NCBI RefSeq assembly: GCF_900096905.1
Contig: NZ_FMYI01000001.1
Location: forward strand, 411,202-475,201
Direction of reading: 5' to 3'
Source of the DNA: Pelagirhabdus alkalitolerans
GTDB taxonomy: Bacteria; Bacillota; Bacilli; Bacillales; Amphibacillaceae
Length of the DNA: 64,000 nt
A program made the translations under genes and the position numbers. This document shows, one piece after another, positions 63,441-64,000 of this stretch (position 1 is the stretch's first letter; every line of letters starts with the position of its first letter). The notes beneath the pieces are model-generated. The model was not told where the DNA came from, made no database searches, and saw only the letters and a list, made by a program, of their open reading frames with translations.

Positions 63441-64000
63441 GTGGATAATTGGCAAATGTATATGGAAATTGATCAACTATTAAAACAAGGTTTTAGTAAG
63501 AGTAAGGTTGCTGAAAAGTTAGGGATTTCAAGGCCAACGTTATATCGTTATTTAAAGAGAAATCCGCAGGAGATGGCAGAATGGATGGTTACTATTCAAT
63601 CAAGAGAAAAGAAGTTTGATAAGTATAAAGAATTAATTCTTTCCTGGTTGAGGCAGTACCCAGATATGACGGCAGCTCAAGTACAAGGTTGGCTGCTTGA
63701 GAAATATCCATCTTTTGAAGTTGGAGAAAGTACTGTTAGATCTTATGTGAGAGAACTGAGAAAAGAATCCAACATACCTAAAGAGGCATCGCCTAGATCA
63801 TATGAGGCTATACCCGATCCTCCATTAGGAGAACAAGTCCAAGTGGACTTCGGCCAGACGAAAAATAAGAAATCCAATGGAGGAGGAACAGTTAAACTAT
63901 ATTTTATTGCATTTGTATTATCTCATTCTCGATATAAATATATGTATTGGCTAGATCGTCCTTTTACAACGAAAGACGTTATTGAGTCACATGAGTTAGC
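63441..64000 (+). CDS. istA: IS21-family transposase IstA (partial, runs off the window)
   Basis: The start is GTG at 63441, 8 nt after GGAGG. The frame is open for 186 codons to the window edge. MDNWQMYMEIDQLLKQGFSKSKVAEKLGISRPTLYRYLKRN is the N-terminal helix-turn-helix; WLLEKYPSFEVGESTVRSYVRELR is the second one; GEQVQVDFGQT contains the first Asp of the DDE triad. The sequence is undamaged as far as it can be seen, so this may be the one active element here. Confidence 0.92.
   Translation, partial: MDNWQMYMEIDQLLKQGFSKSKVAEKLGISRPTLYRYLKRNPQEMAEWMVTIQSREKKFDKYKELILSWLRQYPDMTAAQVQGWLLEKYPSFEVGESTVRSYVRELRKESNIPKEASPRSYEAIPDPPLGEQVQVDFGQTKNKKSNGGGTVKLYFIAFVLSHSRYKYMYWLDRPFTTKDVIESHEL

Noticed and set aside
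1..64000. tRNA, rRNA or prophage genes
   Set aside because: I saw no tRNA cloverleaf, rRNA segment, integrase, capsid or terminase sequence.

Overview
The window comes from a low-GC, spore-forming Bacillaceae, probably a salt-tolerant one. The evidence is strong AGGAGG-type ribosome binding sites, CotF-type spore coat genes, a Bacillus-type YkoFEDC thiamine locus, Fur-controlled siderophore uptake and very acidic secreted proteins. I cannot name the species from sequence alone.

Layout. 0-5.4 kb is a graveyard: a small secreted protein, degenerate ISL3 and IS3 transposases, and a broken DUF2075 helicase next to an intact MazG-like pyrophosphohydrolase. 5.7-10.4 kb has a tiny membrane protein, an amidase and a three-gene proton-translocating transhydrogenase operon (pntAA-pntAB-pntB). 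10.6-18.7 kb is a beta-glucan utilisation locus: a cell-wall-anchored GH16 lichenase, a LacI-type regulator, a DUF624 protein, a carbohydrate ABC importer (two permeases and a binding lipoprotein) and a GH1 beta-glucosidase. Palindromic GAAAGCGCTTTC-like operators lie in front of its transcription units.

19-32 kb holds a 2.7-thousand-residue surface adhesin (collagen-binding-like domains, six SpaA-type domains, eleven Cna_B repeats, LPDTA anchor), followed by a signalling cluster: a SARP-type response regulator, a diguanylate cyclase and a double-kinase hybrid sensor. 32.4-37.5 kb is iron acquisition: a YumC/YcgT-type flavoprotein reductase divergent from a siderophore ABC transporter, with two Fur boxes between them. 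37.6-42.6 kb has a DUF421 protein, alkylation repair (Tag plus an alkyltransferase-like protein), a HIRAN protein and a LemA/DUF2207 pair. 43.1-45.6 kb encodes a third anchored surface protein, a CBM9-like/esterase protein with LPATA. 46.3-51.1 kb is thiamine salvage: TPP riboswitch-tenA and TPP riboswitch-ykoFEDC.

51.3-64 kb is mixed and increasingly accessory: two coat proteins, small membrane and PD-(D/E)XK-like proteins, an EamA transporter, a frameshifted Shedu defence gene, an AlwI-like type IIS restriction-modification system with a double-domain methyltransferase, an HsdM fragment, and pieces of at least three IS21-family elements, the last running off the right edge.

The most coherent biology is a surface programme. 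Three proteins carry the same unusual LPxTA sorting motif. Two are polysaccharide-directed enzymes or binders and one is a giant isopeptide-type stalk. They sit in one neighbourhood with an importer and a carbohydrate-type sensor kinase. The most informative decayed system is the Shedu/restriction-modification island.
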